A DNA stretch of 35,614 bases, from positions 1 to 35,614 of the forward strand of contig NZ_AUYB01000119.1 in assembly GCF_001625655.1 (NCBI RefSeq), written 5' to 3'. The stretch comes from Pseudoalteromonas luteoviolacea DSM 6061 (GTDB lineage Bacteria > Pseudomonadota > Gammaproteobacteria > Enterobacterales > Alteromonadaceae). The first letter of the stretch is position 1, and every line of letters begins with the position of its first letter. Below, one piece after another: positions 7,332 through 15,617 of the stretch. The position numbers and the translations under genes were made by a program. Below the pieces are notes generated by a model. That model was not told the origin of the DNA. It saw only the letters and a program-made list of their open reading frames with translations, and did not search any database.

Positions 7332-9791
7332 TTAAAACTGGTAGTTAAATGTCAGCTCAAAGTTACGTTCGTTACCTGGCAAGCCACCTAGGAATAGCGC
7401 TTTGCTATAGTGTGTATCATCAGTTAAATTTTCAATATTAAACTGAACATGGTAAGTATCAAAGTGATAGGCCGCTGCCATATCCCAACGTGTATAGCTA
7501 TCGATTTTCGCTGTAGGTAAGCCGAATGACGGATGGTTTACAGTACGTTCGCCAACGTAGTTTACACCTAAGCTAATTTCAAAATCACCTGAAGTGAATT
7601 GAGGTACTGTATAACTTAACCAAGTGCTTCCCATTTTCTCTGGAATACCTTTTTTCGCAGCTTCGCGCTGAGCAGGATCAGATTGCTCATGTCGAATAGA
7701 TACTGCATCTTGGTATGTGGCGTTGACGTTTAATTTCCAAGCTTCTGCAAGCGCAAGATTTAAGTCAAGTTCAACACCTTTGGTTGTTTCGTTGTTGTCA
7801 TACTTATACTGAGGAATACCGACATTGAACTCTGGCGCTTTCTGGTCATCATATTCTGGGTTCGTATATCTCAGATTTGTACGTTTGGTTTCAAACACAA
7901 CCAATGAGCCAAGTAAGTCTTCGTCAAACGCTGTAAAGCGGATACCGAGATCGAGTGTTTCAGACTCAGAATCTGGTGGGCTAGTTTCATCTACCGAGTT
8001 AAGGATGCCAAATGCAGTACGGCCTTTGCCCACATTTACGAATGCTGATAGCTCAGGCATAATTTGGTAGTTAATACCAAATGTGAAGGTAGTTCCTGCA
8101 TCATCAGTATCATTTTCAGGCTTAATCTCTTTCGAACGATCAGTACCTAAATGCTGGTATGCCTGCTCAATACTGGTGTAAGCAAAACCAGCTCTCATTG
8201 TTAGTGTGTCAGTTAGGTATAGCACTTCTTGTACACCAATGCCGTATGCTTGCAGCGACTTATTATAGTTACTTCTCAAGCTTGGGTCATAATCCATGAA
8301 CTCACCAGTTCCCCAATTTGGGTTACGGATGTCCAAAATATATGGAAGGGCGTTGCCAGTTTTGTTGCCGTCACCGTCATATATTGACCACTGCTTAAAT
8401 GCCATGCTGCGATCTTCAAAGTTTGCACTGATTAAGTGCTCACCGCTGATATCACCGTAGCTCCAACCAAGTTGCAGGTCTGCGAAATACTGCCATGTTT
8501 TCTCGTCAGATACTGCGCGACGATACTCTTGACGACGTGCCGCAAATGGATGTAGCTCCCCGTCTTCTGTAACAAGTGGACCACGAGGGTTTGCGTTGAT
8601 AATTGAACCATGAGTTCTGTCAGAACGATCCCAATAAACATAGTTATAAGCACCAGTTTGACGGACTAAATCAGACTCATACTTACGCCATAATACCTGC
8701 TGAGTAAGTGTTGAGTTTTCATCTAGGTGCCAATCATGACGCAGCTTGAATCGCAATTCTTTACCTTCATTTGGTGTAGAAAGCGGCGAAATTAAGCTGG
8801 TATCACCTAGATCATACGGCCTTAAGCCATCAGTTGTAGAAATAGACTGAGCAAGTTGTTCACGTTGCGCTTCAGTAAGTTGAATACCTAGGTATTTTTT
8901 ATTGCCATTCTCATCGATGATGAATTTTGGATCATTCGGTACGTCAGCGCCTGTTAGTGCGCGAGGGTCACCGTCAATACTATCCCAGTTTACAATACGC
9001 ACTGGGTCACCTACAGAGTCAACCTGAACTGCATCATCAATGTATGCTGATGAGAAAAGTAACTCGTGGTCTTGTGAAGGCACGAATTTTAAACTCGCAA
9101 ATACTTCGTCTCTATCTTGCTGCAGATCGCGGTAACCATCACTGCGTTCATGGTTTAGAATGACACGGTAAGCTAAATCATCAGAAATCGCATTGGTTGC
9201 GTCAAACATGATGCCGTAAGTATTCCAATTGCCAACTTTTGTACTTACTTCGTAAGCTTCTTCAAACTGTGGTTTTTTCTCAATTAGGTTAACGACGCCG
9301 CCAGCTGCACCAATACCATATAAACCGGTAGCAGGACCTTTGAGTACTTCCATACTTTCAATATTGGTCATTGAACGAGTAGGGTTGTAATTATTGCCTA
9401 AACTCGCACCACCATACATACCATCGTAGGTATAGTTAACGCCAAGACCACGAATAGCGAGATTGTCGCCAATACCATAGTTGTTACCAGCTTGGCTGAA
9501 ACCACTTACATTTCGAATTGCGTCCTGTAGTGTGTTGGCTGTTTGTGATTTTAGTAGCTCTTCGTCTACAACCACAACCGCTGCAGGCGTTTGCATAAGG
9601 GCCATGTTTGACTTAGTCGCGGTGCCTGATTCTAAAATAAGGGCATTGTGTTTGTTATAAACGCTGATGCGTTCGATGTCTGATTCAGTTTTATCAGCTG
9701 CATGTGCTGTCGCTACAACACCACCAAGCAAGGCAACTTTAACCGCAGTTGCAACGACACTTTTTGAATTTAGTGAACGAGAGAATTGCAT
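7332..9791 (-). CDS. TonB-dependent siderophore receptor
   Basis: 819 residues from the ATG at 9791 (MQFSRSLNSK). GGAG lies six bases upstream, so the longer frame to 9812 is rejected. The signal peptide ends in ATAHA before ADKT. A TonB-box-like ERISVYN follows near mature residue 10. The plug shows TPAAVVVVDEELLKSQ, LQDAIRNVSGF, IRGLGVNYTYDGMYGG and MEVLKGPATGLYGIGAAGGVVNLI, all typical of the siderophore-receptor class. The remainder is a beta-barrel of normal length ending in NFELTFNYQF with the terminal Phe needed for outer-membrane assembly. It imports a ferric siderophore with TonB-ExbBD; which siderophore cannot be told. A Fur-like site lies upstream at 9856-9874 and the PepSY gene is downstream. 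Confidence 0.95.
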   Translation of the reverse strand: MQFSRSLNSKSVVATAVKVALLGGVVATAHAADKTESDIERISVYNKHNALILESGTATKSNMALMQTPAAVVVVDEELLKSQTANTLQDAIRNVSGFSQAGNNYGIGDNLAIRGLGVNYTYDGMYGGASLGNNYNPTRSMTNIESMEVLKGPATGLYGIGAAGGVVNLIEKKPQFEEAYEVSTKVGNWNTYGIMFDATNAISDDLAYRVILNHERSDGYRDLQQDRDEVFASLKFVPSQDHELLFSSAYIDDAVQVDSVGDPVRIVNWDSIDGDPRALTGADVPNDPKFIIDENGNKKYLGIQLTEAQREQLAQSISTTDGLRPYDLGDTSLISPLSTPNEGKELRFKLRHDWHLDENSTLTQQVLWRKYESDLVRQTGAYNYVYWDRSDRTHGSIINANPRGPLVTEDGELHPFAARRQEYRRAVSDEKTWQYFADLQLGWSYGDISGEHLISANFEDRSMAFKQWSIYDGDGNKTGNALPYILDIRNPNWGTGEFMDYDPSLRSNYNKSLQAYGIGVQEVLYLTDTLTMRAGFAYTSIEQAYQHLGTDRSKEIKPENDTDDAGTTFTFGINYQIMPELSAFVNVGKGRTAFGILNSVDETSPPDSESETLDLGIRFTAFDEDLLGSLVVFETKRTNLRYTNPEYDDQKAPEFNVGIPQYKYDNNETTKGVELDLNLALAEAWKLNVNATYQDAVSIRHEQSDPAQREAAKKGIPEKMGSTWLSYTVPQFTSGDFEISLGVNYVGERTVNHPSFGLPTAKIDSYTRWDMAAAYHFDTYHVQFNIENLTDDTHYSKALFLGGLPGNERNFELTFNYQF

Positions 9792-9855
9792 ATTACACTC
9801 CATACTACGCAATATGATTGTTTATTCGCAGAGAGCGCGCATACTAACAGTGATG

Positions 9856-9874
9856 GTAAATGATAACAACTCTC
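9856..9874 (-). promoter_or_regulatory. Putative Fur box upstream of the siderophore receptor
   Basis: GTAAATGATAACAACTCTC matches the 19-base Fur consensus at 13 positions by eye. It lies within AATGA...TCATT dyad symmetry (about 9859-9877), 65 bases upstream of the receptor ATG. Iron repression is expected for this gene class. Confidence 0.55.
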
Positions 9875-10058
9875 ATTTGCGTTTAATAAAAGTTGCTAAA
9901 GTTAAAGTTTGTTATAAGTTTTGGGTGATGTAGTTGCAGTGTGTTCAGTTGGTGAGATTTTGTTTCTATTCTTGTATTTTAAGTTGAATAAATAATTTTA
10001 AATGTAATAAATGTTTATTCGGTTAAAGAGCGCGCTACTGGTCGTATAAGGTTGAAAC

Positions 10059-10760
10059 TCAAGTGTTTTCACTGTGACAGGCTGCTGCCTTAACAAGTTC
10101 AATATAATGCGCTAAATTTTTTTCTGCGCCATGTTCAAAATGAGAATCGAGCACAGATAAAGAGACAACTCTATCTAGTCTAAATTCTCTATAGGCACCT
10201 CTGAGTAGGCAAAACGCAATTACAGTCCATTTTCCACCCCAATACACCAGCCCCAATGGTTCAATGGTTCTTTCACTGATATCCTCTTTTGCATCTTTAT
10301 AAGTCATTAAAAGGTGGTTTTTAGATTCAATGGCTTCTCGCAACGCTTTGTTGTGCGCCTGACAGGTTTCGTCATGGTTAAACCCAAGAGCATAGTAAGG
10401 AAGAGAATCATTGAGCTGCTTCATTTTTGAGGGCAAAACCGCTTCTATTTTAGCGATCGCTGATTGGGCATGCTGAGCTTGATCTGGATCTGTCCAAGCA
10501 CTCAACATACGGCTACCAATTAGCAGCGCTTGTAGTTCTTGAACAGAGAACATCATGGGCGGTAAATCGCAGTCGCTAATTAAATAGCCAATACCGGCTT
10601 CCCCTTCAACGGGGACGCCAGAGGTTTGGAGGTTTTGAATATCGCGGTAGATTGTGCGCTCAGATACATCTAATTTTTCAGCTAATTGCTTGGCTGTGAC
10701 AGCAACTTTACGTCCTTTTAGCAAATTTACTAGCTGAAATAAGCGCTCTGATTTATGCAC
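10059..10760 (-). CDS. YafY-type HTH-WYL transcriptional regulator
   Basis: 233 residues. It starts at GTG 10760 with AAGGGG six bases upstream. Residues about 5-60 form a DeoR/HTH_11-type winged helix (LAEKLDVSERTIYRDIQNLQTSGVPV, with GYLI in the wing). Residues about 135-225 are a WYL domain: LLMTYKDA, IEPLGLVYWGGKWTVIAFC and YREFRLDRV. WYL domains usually sense small ligands or nucleic acids and control neighbouring genes. It lies 17 bases downstream of the ABM-type gene on the same strand, so the two are probably one operon and the regulator may control it. Confidence 0.9.
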   Translation of the reverse strand: MHKSERLFQLVNLLKGRKVAVTAKQLAEKLDVSERTIYRDIQNLQTSGVPVEGEAGIGYLISDCDLPPMMFSVQELQALLIGSRMLSAWTDPDQAQHAQSAIAKIEAVLPSKMKQLNDSLPYYALGFNHDETCQAHNKALREAIESKNHLLMTYKDAKEDISERTIEPLGLVYWGGKWTVIAFCLLRGAYREFRLDRVVSLSVLDSHFEHGAEKNLAHYIELVKAAACHSENT

Positions 10761-10777
10761 AATCTACCCCTTATCAA

Positions 10778-11092
10778 TTAAGCATCACAACTTTTAGTTA
10801 ATACTGTATGGTGGCTTATTCCTACAGATTCTTTATCTACTAAAGCACAGAAGGCTTGGCATACGTCAACTTCTTCAAATGCTGCTTGCATCTTTTTATT
10901 GTCTTCCAATGTCTCCCAATAGCTAACATCAACGAATGTATCAGTATCTGCTTGGTGAGCCAACGAACGATACAAAAAACCAGGTTGTTTGGCTGCAAAT
11001 TCCTCAAATGCTGCACTCTTTTCAAGCATCTGCTCTGTAGATACGCCTTGGTTTAATTTAAATGTGACGATTTCAATTATATTCTGTTTCAT
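10778..11092 (-). CDS. Small ABM-type (dimeric alpha/beta barrel) protein
   Basis: 104 residues from the ATG at 11092 (MKQNIIEIVTFKL). AAGGAGC six bases upstream fixes this start; a longer frame to 11137 is rejected. The sequence has the pattern of an antibiotic-biosynthesis-monooxygenase/DUF4286-like ferredoxin fold: a first strand IIEIVTFKL, a helix around MLEKSAAFEEFAAKQPGFLYRSLA, then TFVDVSYWETLEDNKKMQAAFEE. Family members act as small oxygenases, dehalogenases or stress proteins; no catalytic residue can be assigned. It is the promoter-proximal gene of a likely two-gene operon with the WYL regulator. Confidence 0.75.
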   Translation of the reverse strand: MKQNIIEIVTFKLNQGVSTEQMLEKSAAFEEFAAKQPGFLYRSLAHQADTDTFVDVSYWETLEDNKKMQAAFEEVDVCQAFCALVDKESVGISHHTVLTKSCDA

Positions 11093-11332
11093 TTTTAAGC
11101 TCCTTGTGTTTGGAGACTGTATTAAAACAAATAGCAATGTCAGGGAATGTCAGGAGTGTGTTTTGGGTACATGCACTGAACATATCAAAACAAATTAGAC
11201 CCAATCATTATCAAAGTTTGCTCTAAGCAAGTAAAAGAAAATGCAAAATTGCTGTATTTCATGTTTATAAAAAGTGGTTTGGGGTAGATGAGCTGGGAGA
11301 GTACAGCGTGTGTCTCTTTTTTTGGGGGGAGT

Positions 11333-11379
11333 ATTAGGCAGAGTGAAAGCTAAGTTTCCCAGCTTTCACTCTGCCTAAT
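11333..11379. repeat. 19-bp perfect inverted repeat (3'-end hairpin)
   Basis: ATTAGGCAGAGTGAAAGCT (11333-11351) is repeated in perfect inverted form at 11361-11379 around the 9-base loop AAGTTTCCC. It sits 12 bases past the stop of the minus-strand gene ending at 11391. Neither side has a proper T run: on the minus strand it is followed by ACTCCCCCCAAAAAAAG. It may be a terminator, an RNA-stabilising hairpin or a small mobile repeat. Confidence 0.85.
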
Positions 11380-11390
11380 GGTAATAAAAG

Positions 11391-11852
11391 TTATGCTGTT
11401 TCTTTTTTTACTACCTCTTGGCCTACAAGGGTTATCTTGACAGTTTGCTCATGACCAACTGGCTCTTGTGGCTCCTTTATTTCACTCCCTATGAAAACCT
11501 TATTATTGTCTTCTTCATTTGAAAACGATACATCATAAGAACTATGTGTTGGTCCAAAGGGGTGGTTATAGTCCACGGTCACAATTGTGGTAGGTTGCTG
11601 ACCATCCAAAATATAATATGTGATGTAACCTTGTGGGCCTATGGGAGCTACTCCAAATTTGTTTTTAACAGTAAATTCAACATGGCCGCCTTGCTCTATT
11701 TCATCTGGGAAAAAATAATGCGCTTTATTATTGCCATTCGGAGACGGTTTACCATCGAAAACACCATGTGCAGCATGTGCTCTAATATACTTCATTGTAA
11801 AACCGGTATCATTCACTATCGTAATCGTAGATTTTCTTAAAGATTCACTCAT
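11391..11852 (-). CDS. Small beta-rich protein, possible aegerolysin-like fold
   Basis: 153 residues, without signal peptide or membrane segment. The start has a good ribosome binding site (AGAGGAA). Alternating strands run through most of the protein: STITIVNDTG, HVEFTVKN, GPQGYITYYILDG, TIVTVDYNHPFGPTHSSYDVSF. The order of a conserved G..G..Y strand, then a Val strand, then D.N.PFG...S.Y.V resembles aegerolysins and related small beta-sandwich lipid-binding or cytolytic proteins. This is a resemblance by eye, not a confirmed assignment. The C-terminal 35 residues are Glu/Lys-rich. It appears monocistronic, with a strong hairpin just past the stop. If it is an aegerolysin, no MACPF pore partner lies in the window. 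Confidence 0.5.
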   Translation of the reverse strand: MSESLRKSTITIVNDTGFTMKYIRAHAAHGVFDGKPSPNGNNKAHYFFPDEIEQGGHVEFTVKNKFGVAPIGPQGYITYYILDGQQPTTIVTVDYNHPFGPTHSSYDVSFSNEEDNNKVFIGSEIKEPQEPVGHEQTVKITLVGQEVVKKETA

Positions 11853-12349
11853 TTCATTTCCTCTATATCATGCGTTAATTATTTCTCACGTTATATTCTC
11901 GTGTACGAAACAATGGTCATTTTTAATTTAGCTGGGCTTTGCTCAACTCTCATAAAAGTGCTACTGCATGACTCAGAAAGAAATGTTTAAGCTTGTATCA
12001 CCCGGTTGTGAGGAACATCCCTGTCAGTGAGTAACAAGCATGAGTTTAAAAGGCCATTGAAGAAAGTAAAATTACAAGTTATTACAATGCTTATCCCAGG
12101 GGTTAGTTTAGCCTCTGATTTTTAAGTAATTGTTTTTAATGCTTAATCGTCACTTTTGTGTTTTTTATTAGACGGTAGAATGCTTGGGAACTTACGATAT
12201 TATTTGGTACTTAAAACCAATATATTTAGGTGTTAATAAGCAAATAAAATCAGTGTTTTCATGGTGGGGTATGTTTAAATTAGATTTATATAGGCTATAG
12301 TAAAGCTGTTTTATATTATCATTATTAATGCAAAGGTAGGAAAACAATA
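11853..12349. other. Intergenic stretch between divergent genes
   Basis: About 500 AT-rich bases between two divergently transcribed genes must hold both promoters. I see no conserved frame longer than a few tens of codons and no clear operator or structured RNA. Confidence 0.5.
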
Positions 12350-12805
12350 ATGAACAGGTTACTTTTTATCATTACGAGCTTGATATGTGTATCATTGATG
12401 GCATTTAAAGCGAATGCACATAACTTTATGACACCTCAGGAAGCGATTAACTCTTACGTTCAAGGCGTTACCAACGGCGTAGGTAAGGATGTAGAAAAGG
12501 CGTTTCAAGAAACTGCGACAATTCAGTTCTATGACAGCAGAGGCAGCTTTAATAATTTTAATCGAAATCAATTTATTGAACTAATAAATACCGGAAATAA
12601 GTGGAGTGCAAAGGTCGAAATTACGAGTCTTTTGATAACTAAAAACGCCGCCAGCGCTACGGTTGAGTTTAATTGGGGTAAAAGTAAAGAGCATGGATTT
12701 GTAGACTATTTAAACTTAATTTTTGATGGCCAAAAATGGCAGATTACGAGTAAAGTTGCTCAATATGTATCTAAAAGTAAGTCGTCAAAAGTCGATGCTA
12801 AGTAG
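12350..12805 (+). CDS. Secreted NTF2-like (SnoaL/lumazine-binding type) protein
   Basis: 151 residues with a Sec signal peptide (MNRLLFIITSLICVSLMAF; likely cleavage after KANA before HNF). The mature domain has the NTF2 helix-then-sheet layout: TPQEAINSYVQGVTNGVGKDVEKAF, IQFYDSRGSFNNFNRNQFIELI, and strands ending in WQITSKVAQY. It resembles the putative lumazine-binding proteins that occur as small periplasmic single-domain products; their function is not established. No catalytic residues can be assigned. The start follows AGGA at normal spacing. It is monocistronic. A second, only distantly similar NTF2-like secreted protein is encoded at 33565-34071. Confidence 0.75.
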   Translation: MNRLLFIITSLICVSLMAFKANAHNFMTPQEAINSYVQGVTNGVGKDVEKAFQETATIQFYDSRGSFNNFNRNQFIELINTGNKWSAKVEITSLLITKNAASATVEFNWGKSKEHGFVDYLNLIFDGQKWQITSKVAQYVSKSKSSKVDAK

Positions 12806-12976
12806 ATAAGCTAAGCTCATTGTGCGAGTAGCTCTAAAGGTAAGGAGTTACTTGGCTTTGCGCTTTTAAAATCTGACGGGTATCCTCGGTATTGATCTAA
12901 GTTAGTGATTTAACATTAGCCTATAAAGTATCTCGAAATTAGTTGGGAGCCTGTAAGCTGATTGAAAAAGCGGTCA

Positions 12977-13951
12977 CTACTGTCTATTACTAGGGTAAAA
13001 AGTACCATTAGAGTAGATTGCAGCAAGCCAAAGATCAAAAATCTCATTTGCACTGTCTAGCTCTTCTGCTGAAAGCAGCTGATACTGTCTTTGCTCATAC
13101 CACGCATAACGATTGTAAGTTTTATCGTTGTTTGTGAGCTCCATAATCACGCGATTGATGGCATAAGAGTTTGCCAAGCTATTCTCAGTTAAACTCTGGG
13201 TATGATAGAGGCGAGACAAGTATTGCAGTGCTCGTTCACTACCTCGCTTCGCAGCTTGATTTAAAAATGTCACTTGCTGAGCAATAAATGCATCTCGCTT
13301 TTCAATATACTCTCCCCTTGGCAGTGATGTGAATCCTTGTGTGTCCATGTAAGACTTGGGGGTAATAGCCGCATAGGTTTCTTGTGCAGCGATTGAGCCG
13401 CTATGGGCCGCGGTCTCTATGTACGAAAAGAACTGATTACGCTCCGAGCTAGAGATTTTATCGCAGTAATTAAATTTCTCGATTAAATTGTCGGTAGCTC
13501 GATCTGCATCGCTGTATGATGAAACTTCGTCTAGCTTGCTTTGCAGTGCGTACTCATCAATAGGTGCGGACAAGCAGAATCTTAAGTTTGCGCCAATTAT
13601 ATAGTTGGCATTTGCATCGCCATTGTGAGCAGCAGCTTTTAAATCTGAAAAGGCATCGTAAAACCGTTTTTTAAGTTTCCATGTGGGCTTTTGTATTATT
13701 GTCAGCTGACTTTGTCGATGTAATGTTGCTGTTGCTTTTTGGTCTGTTTTCTTGGTAATTTCGGGTATTTTATCTTCTTTTCTGAAAGTCGTGCTTGTGT
13801 CATGTGCCTGTTGGCTTTGCTGTGATGCTTGAGTATTCGGTTTTTGCAGTGCATCTTTTTGTAAAAACAACCTTGATATGAAAATAGATAAAAGAGTTGT
13901 GGCAATCACGAGCATCGTAATACGACTCTTTTTGCTGATGAAGAGGCTCAA
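12977..13951 (-). CDS. Membrane-anchored Sel1-like repeat protein
   Basis: 324 residues starting at TTG 13951, with GAGAGA upstream. The internal ATG 12 codons later would cut off the basic residues (SKKSR) that precede the membrane segment MLVIATTLLSIFISRLFL, so the TTG is preferred. After a Gln/Lys/Thr-rich, probably disordered linker, the rest is helical with Sel1/TPR-like units: FSDLKAAAHNGDANANYIIGA, YIETAAHSGSIAAQETYA and LNQAAKRGSERALQYLSRLYH. Such solenoids mediate protein contacts in the periplasm. The partner is unknown and the gene stands alone. Confidence 0.7.
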   Translation of the reverse strand: MSLFISKKSRITMLVIATTLLSIFISRLFLQKDALQKPNTQASQQSQQAHDTSTTFRKEDKIPEITKKTDQKATATLHRQSQLTIIQKPTWKLKKRFYDAFSDLKAAAHNGDANANYIIGANLRFCLSAPIDEYALQSKLDEVSSYSDADRATDNLIEKFNYCDKISSSERNQFFSYIETAAHSGSIAAQETYAAITPKSYMDTQGFTSLPRGEYIEKRDAFIAQQVTFLNQAAKRGSERALQYLSRLYHTQSLTENSLANSYAINRVIMELTNNDKTYNRYAWYEQRQYQLLSAEELDSANEIFDLWLAAIYSNGTFYPSNRQ

Positions 13952-14172
13952 TATTTTCTCTCTAATTTATACATGAATATTGCTCAGTAAAAATAATATA
14001 GATTTTTCAATTAAATACAAATACACAAAGTTATATGGCTGGTTGCTCATAGGCTCAGCAGGGAATATCTGTGCTATGCAAAGAGCGAGTTTCGATAGTT
14101 GATTCTTAATTTTGTTAGCTTAGCAGGCTAAACTTCGGTAAACTCGCCGCTCAAAATTTCAAAGAGGTGAGT

Positions 14173-14796
14173 ATGGAATTATCCGCTTGGTTAAGTTTGG
14201 CGTTAATTTGTACACTAGGAGCAATGTCTCCTGGGCCGAGTTTAGCGGTCGTTTTACGTCATAGTATAAATGGTGGGGCTAAATCAGGTATTGCAGCGAG
14301 TGTGGCGCACGCACTTGGAGTGGGGAGCTATGCGGCTCTGTCTATACTCGGTCTTGCTAGCTTAATATCGCAGTTTCCTATGCTTTACACTGGCTTGTTA
14401 TATTTGGGAGCCGCTTATTTAGCCTATCTAGGGTATAAGATATTAACAAGTAAACCTGATGGTGAGGCGCAAGCCCAAACTATGCGAGAAGCAAGTAACT
14501 GGATCACTGCAGCAAAAGAAGGCTTTATGGTCGCTTTTATCAATCCAAAAACGGCTATTTTCTTTGTCGCTTTATTTTCTCAGTTTATAGATCCAGCAGC
14601 GATGACAGTTTCTTTGGCGTTTTTAATGTGCTTTACCGTGTTTGCGATTGATGCGGTATGGTTTATTTTCGTCTCTGTTGCGGCATCATCTGCTAATCAA
14701 AAATTAAATTTACAGTCACGCCAGTCGGTTATTTCTAAAGTGCTTGGCACTGCTTTTTTACTTTTAGCCGCAAGAGTGTTGTACCAAACCTTGTAA
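14173..14796 (+). CDS. LysE/RhtB-family amino-acid exporter
   Basis: 207 residues. The ATG at 14173 is chosen over an in-frame GTG at 14167 because AGAGG overlaps the GTG and is correctly spaced for the ATG. The N-terminus shows the family signature LGAMSPGPSLAVVLRHSINGGAKSG, and a second conserved stretch is GFMVAFINPKTAIFFVALFSQF. Six hydrophobic segments fit the usual topology. Members export amino acids (Lys, Thr, homoserine) or similar metabolites from the cytoplasm; the substrate cannot be read here. Single gene with its own terminator. Confidence 0.92.
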   Translation: MELSAWLSLALICTLGAMSPGPSLAVVLRHSINGGAKSGIAASVAHALGVGSYAALSILGLASLISQFPMLYTGLLYLGAAYLAYLGYKILTSKPDGEAQAQTMREASNWITAAKEGFMVAFINPKTAIFFVALFSQFIDPAAMTVSLAFLMCFTVFAIDAVWFIFVSVAASSANQKLNLQSRQSVISKVLGTAFLLLAARVLYQTL

Positions 14797-14812
14797 ATCA
14801 CTTCTTTATATT

Positions 14813-14837
14813 AAGCTGCTAGGTCGGCAGCTTTTTG
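14813..14837 (+). terminator. Terminator of the LysE-type gene
   Basis: The stem AAGCTGC/GCAGCTT (14813-14819 with 14827-14833) is followed by a T run. It lies between two convergent genes. Confidence 0.75.
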
Positions 14838-14850
14838 CCGCTTGGCAATA

Positions 14851-15507
14851 CTATGTATGTGAGCGACTTTGTAAAAATTGGCTCAGTACTAATAGTTTCA
14901 AAACGGGATTTGCGCGTGTGGCATGGGTAAATTGTATTGCCACTTGATGTTTTTCCCGTGCAACTGCTCGTTCTATGTGAACGTTTATTTCTAACCCACA
15001 GTTTAACTCCAAGCTGGCTTGCCCGCCCAAAAAGGGCTCTATGCAAATGAGACTATTTAATGGAAAAGTAATCACGCATGCGCCAGATAGAGATAAGCTC
15101 TCAACCGTAAATGTGAGCTTAGGGCTGTCGCAGTTACTTGCCAGTTTCATGGAGATTGGTGGAGTGGGGTGAAAACGCCAATTTCTGGGAAAACCATGAT
15201 CATCAATAATTTCAGGTAATTGTTCGATTAAAGTAAGCAGGGCAGCTTCATTTTCATTGCTAAATTCTTCGGCTTGGCTTTTTGTAAATAGCTTCAAAAA
15301 ACTCTTCGCATCAAAGGATTGCAGAGCGACATGTTGATTATGTGATAGCAATAAACTGAGTGGATCGAACAGGATCAGCTGCCCTAAAAGTTGCTGGATT
15401 TTGGTTTTTTGCAAAGAGTCGAAATCTATTTGATTGTTTAATTTTTCCAAATAGGGGCGCTCTACCACTTCATGTATGTAGTCCAGTTCGTCTTGTGTTA
15501 ATTTCAT
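14851..15507 (-). CDS. Possible PilZ-domain protein
   Basis: 218 residues, no signal peptide or membrane segment. The N-terminal 100 residues are helical. Residues about 108-215 have a PilZ-like order: NWRFHPTPPISMKL, then FTVESLSLSGACV (compare V.DLS..G), then GQASLELNCGLEINVHIERAVAREKHQVAIQF, then a C-terminal helix. The usual RxxxR c-di-GMP-binding motif is not clearly present, so it may not bind c-di-GMP. It lies about 110 bases downstream of the large lipoprotein gene on the same strand, with a hairpin between them. The assignment is tentative; the gene itself looks real. Confidence 0.5.
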   Translation of the reverse strand: MKLTQDELDYIHEVVERPYLEKLNNQIDFDSLQKTKIQQLLGQLILFDPLSLLLSHNQHVALQSFDAKSFLKLFTKSQAEEFSNENEAALLTLIEQLPEIIDDHGFPRNWRFHPTPPISMKLASNCDSPKLTFTVESLSLSGACVITFPLNSLICIEPFLGGQASLELNCGLEINVHIERAVAREKHQVAIQFTHATRANPVLKLLVLSQFLQSRSHT

Positions 15508-15582
15508 AACTCACAGCTCGCCCTTTTCCGTATGTATTATCACAGCAAAATACATACCGTTTAGTGTACTTGAGTATGAGTT

Positions 15583-15604
15583 GGCGAGGCTATTCAGCCT
15601 CGCC
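15583..15604 (-). terminator. Hairpin downstream of the large lipoprotein gene
   Basis: A perfect 9-bp stem, GGCGAGGCT/AGCCTCGCC, has loop ATTC and lies 13 bases past the stop at 15618. No T run follows on the minus strand, so termination may be incomplete and the downstream gene may be co-transcribed. Confidence 0.55.
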
Positions 15605-15617
15605 ATCCAAATGGACG

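Noticed and set aside
7825..9163. Several 70-80-codon frames opposite or within the TonB receptor gene
   Set aside because: They are shadows of a clearly coding sequence with receptor motifs throughout.
11961..12029. Short frame starting MTQKEMFK in the 11.9-12.3 kb gap, considered as a small peptide gene
   Set aside because: It has only about 20 codons, no ribosome binding site and no associated export or immunity gene.
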